From: JAFDZO01 sp041859205
GTDB taxonomy: Bacteria > Bacteroidota > Ignavibacteria > Tepidaquicellales > Tepidaquicellaceae
Length of the DNA stretch: 6,437 nucleotides
NCBI GenBank assembly: GCA_041859205.1
Contig: JBHEKU010000227.1
Coordinates: 1-6,437, forward strand
Reading direction: 5' to 3'
The notes beneath the pieces are model-generated. The model made no database searches. It had not been told where the DNA came from and saw nothing but the letters and a program-made list of their open reading frames with translations. Shown here one piece after another: positions 5,389 through 6,437 of the stretch. The position numbers and the translations under genes are program-made. Each line of letters begins with the position of its first letter. Within the stretch, counting starts at the first letter, position 1.

Positions 5389-6174
5389 TCAATAATATAC
5401 CACACATCCCTTTTTCTTCACCTCCTCAATCCATTCAGGCAATTCAAGCTCTGCATTCCATCGTAAATCCAGCTTCTCAAGTCGTAAAGTCTTAATACTT
5501 TCAGGAAGGAAGGTCAGTTTGTTATTTCTTAAATCAAGATATCGCAAACCGATTAGCTGCGAAAGACTTTTCGGAATAGAAATCAAATGATTATTTCTTA
5601 AGTTCAGTTCATTTAACTTTTTCAATTTACCAATAGACTTCGGCAGGAACTGAATATTATTATCTTCAAGAATTAATTTTCTTAAAGAAGTCATTTCACC
5701 AATATCATTGGGTAGTTCTTTCAGCTTATTTTTATTTGCATGGAGCTCACGGAGATTTTTTAATTTGCATATTTCATCAGGTAAAACTTCCAGATAATTA
5801 TTGTAGATTCGCAGCTCCAATAAATTTTCCAGTTCACCGATTTTTTTAGTAACAGTATTTAACTTGCTGAATGAAGTATTGAGATATAATAAATTTTTCA
5901 AATTGCCAATGGAATCCGGCACTGAAGTTAAATTCAGATGACTGAGATATAAGAATTTTAAATCCGTCAGATTACCGATAGAATCAGGAATTTTTGATAC
6001 AGGATTATTCGTAATATCCAGAATCTGCAGCGAAGTTAAGTCGCCTATATTTTCGGGTATAGAAGTAAGTCCGTTGCCGTCAAAATATAGTAAATGTAAA
6101 TTCTCGGACGAAAATACTTCTTTAGGAAATTCTTTTAATTCTATGTGGCGGAATGAAAGCTTATTTTTTTGCAT
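5389..6174 (-). CDS. Leucine-rich repeat protein with ten 23-residue repeats
   Basis: The protein (261 aa) is almost entirely leucine-rich repeats of the 23-residue type, consensus LxxLPxxIGxL followed by xxLxxLxLxxNx. Units start at residues 13, 36, 59, 82, 105, 128, 151, 174, 197 and 220 with no insertion or deletion, and a partial unit (LELPEWIEEVKKKG) caps the C-terminus. There is no signal peptide, TM helix or sorting motif, so it is predicted cytosolic. The LP-xx-IG pattern resembles LRR units found in Roco/COR GTPases and plant intracellular Ras-group LRR proteins, but no GTPase or kinase domain is attached. LRR solenoids usually bind proteins; the partner is unknown. The ATG at 6174 has no Shine-Dalgarno sequence. 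The gene lies downstream of tRNA-Cys on the same strand, separated by that tRNA's terminator, with a palindrome 17 nt before its start. Confidence 0.92.
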   Translation of the reverse strand: MQKNKLSFRHIELKEFPKEVFSSENLHLLYFDGNGLTSIPENIGDLTSLQILDITNNPVSKIPDSIGNLTDLKFLYLSHLNLTSVPDSIGNLKNLLYLNTSFSKLNTVTKKIGELENLLELRIYNNYLEVLPDEICKLKNLRELHANKNKLKELPNDIGEMTSLRKLILEDNNIQFLPKSIGKLKKLNELNLRNNHLISIPKSLSQLIGLRYLDLRNNKLTFLPESIKTLRLEKLDLRWNAELELPEWIEEVKKKGCVVYY

Positions 6175-6191
6175 GGAGATTGTAGAAAATT

Positions 6192-6221
6192 GACCTGACA
6201 GGTTTTTAATCCTGTCAGGTC
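6192..6221. repeat. Perfect 11-bp palindrome upstream of the LRR gene
   Basis: GACCTGACAGG (6192-6202) and CCTGTCAGGTC (6211-6221) are perfect inverted copies around the 8-nt loop TTTTTAAT. The element is much GC-richer than its surroundings. On the minus strand it lies 17 nt before the LRR start codon and would fall in that gene's leader. The same motif is, from memory, a dispersed intergenic repeat in many Bacteroidota-related genomes; this was not checked. It could also act as a terminator: plus-strand reading ends in T then seven A, minus-strand reading in AATTTT, so neither direction has a strong U-run. Confidence 0.8.
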
Positions 6222-6309
6222 TAAAAAAATTTAAAAGTTATTAGCTTGGTGAAAGTAATACTATTGAGTTATTTCATTTCGCAGTCTTAAATTAGCCTTA
6301 GCCTTATAT

Positions 6310-6350
6310 AAAATAAAAAGACCTGATCCCGCTAAAGCGGGACCAGGTCT
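6310..6350 (-). terminator. Intrinsic terminator of the tRNA-Cys transcript
   Basis: On the minus strand AGACCTGGTCCCGC (6350-6337), loop TTTA and GCGGGATCAGGTCT (6332-6319) form a 14-bp stem with a single G-U wobble, followed by TTTTATTTT. It begins 11 nt after the tRNA 3' end. The strong GC stem and U-rich tail make this a clear rho-independent terminator. Its outer seven pairs (AGACCTG/CAGGTCT) closely match the palindrome at 6192-6221. Confidence 0.88.
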
Positions 6351-6361
6351 GGCTTATCTTG

Positions 6362-6435
6362 AGGTGTGGGTCAGATTCGAACTGACGAATGAGAGTTTTG
6401 CAGACTCTTCCCTTGAGCCACTTGGGTACCACACC
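6362..6435 (-). tRNA. tRNA-Cys (anticodon GCA)
   Basis: A complete 74-nt cloverleaf can be drawn. The 7-bp acceptor stem is GGTGTGG/CCACACC, the D-stem CCC/GGG, the anticodon stem AGAGT/ACTCT with loop CTGCAAA, the variable loop CATTC, and the T-arm GTCAG-TTCGAAT-CTGAC. The anticodon GCA (plus-strand 6399-6401) reads UGC and UGU. The discriminator base is U73, the expected identity element for cysteine tRNA. The 3' CCA is not encoded (CAA follows), so it must be added by CCA nucleotidyltransferase. A strong intrinsic terminator follows. Only 2 nt upstream are inside the window, so its promoter or tRNA partners are not visible. Confidence 0.96.
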
Positions 6436-6437
6436 GG

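Noticed and set aside
6292..6303. Tandem TTAGCC TTAGCC repeat
   Set aside because: Only two 6-bp copies, which is expected by chance and tied to no other feature.
6362..6435. tRNA-Cys as an attachment site for an integrated element
   Set aside because: No integrase and no direct repeat of the tRNA 3' end is visible in the window; the neighbouring accessory-looking genes alone are not sufficient evidence.

Overview
The window looks like a chromosomal segment from an AT-rich member of the Bacteroidota/Chlorobiota lineage, most likely the Chlorobi-Ignavibacteria side. This rests on three things. The EF-P acceptor loop reads HRTPGNLRAFYQ, which I recall from Chlorobium-type EF-P, whereas Bacteroidetes proper usually have KPGKG. 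Most genes lack a Shine-Dalgarno sequence. The spaces between genes carry GC-richer palindromes of the kind dispersed in such genomes. The assignment is inferred from memory of the families; no search was run.

Left half (positions 10-3211, all minus strand): transcription runs efp -> accB -> accC -> a small membrane protein of unknown function. efp encodes translation elongation factor P. accB and accC encode the biotin carboxyl carrier protein and the biotin carboxylase of acetyl-CoA carboxylase, which together carry out the first half-reaction of fatty acid synthesis. The efp-accB-accC order is widely conserved. The spacer between efp and accB holds a compact set of four hairpins (2526-2635) arranged as a mirror-image pair of two-hairpin units, the most unusual structure in the window. 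A weak AT-rich hairpin lies between accB and accC.

Centre (3212-4531): a 237-bp divergent intergenic region separates efp from gap (plus strand), a complete NAD-type glyceraldehyde-3-phosphate dehydrogenase. gap has the only strong Shine-Dalgarno sequence in the window and ends in a convincing intrinsic terminator.

Right half (4542-6437): this part looks accessory. A secreted protein of unknown function (plus strand) begins 10 nt after the gap terminator. It runs tail-to-tail, 4 nt apart, into a minus-strand gene for a cytosolic leucine-rich-repeat protein made of ten uninterrupted 23-residue repeats. Upstream of the LRR gene lie a perfect 11-bp palindrome, then an intrinsic terminator, then a complete tRNA-Cys(GCA), all read on the minus strand. 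The palindrome and the tRNA terminator share the same outer stem (AGACCTG/CAGGTC).

No transposase, integrase, CRISPR array, defence system or biosynthetic cluster is visible. The strongest leads are the mirror-image hairpin cluster, the palindrome family near tRNA-Cys, the lysine-free EF-P loop, and the two uncharacterised exported or membrane proteins.
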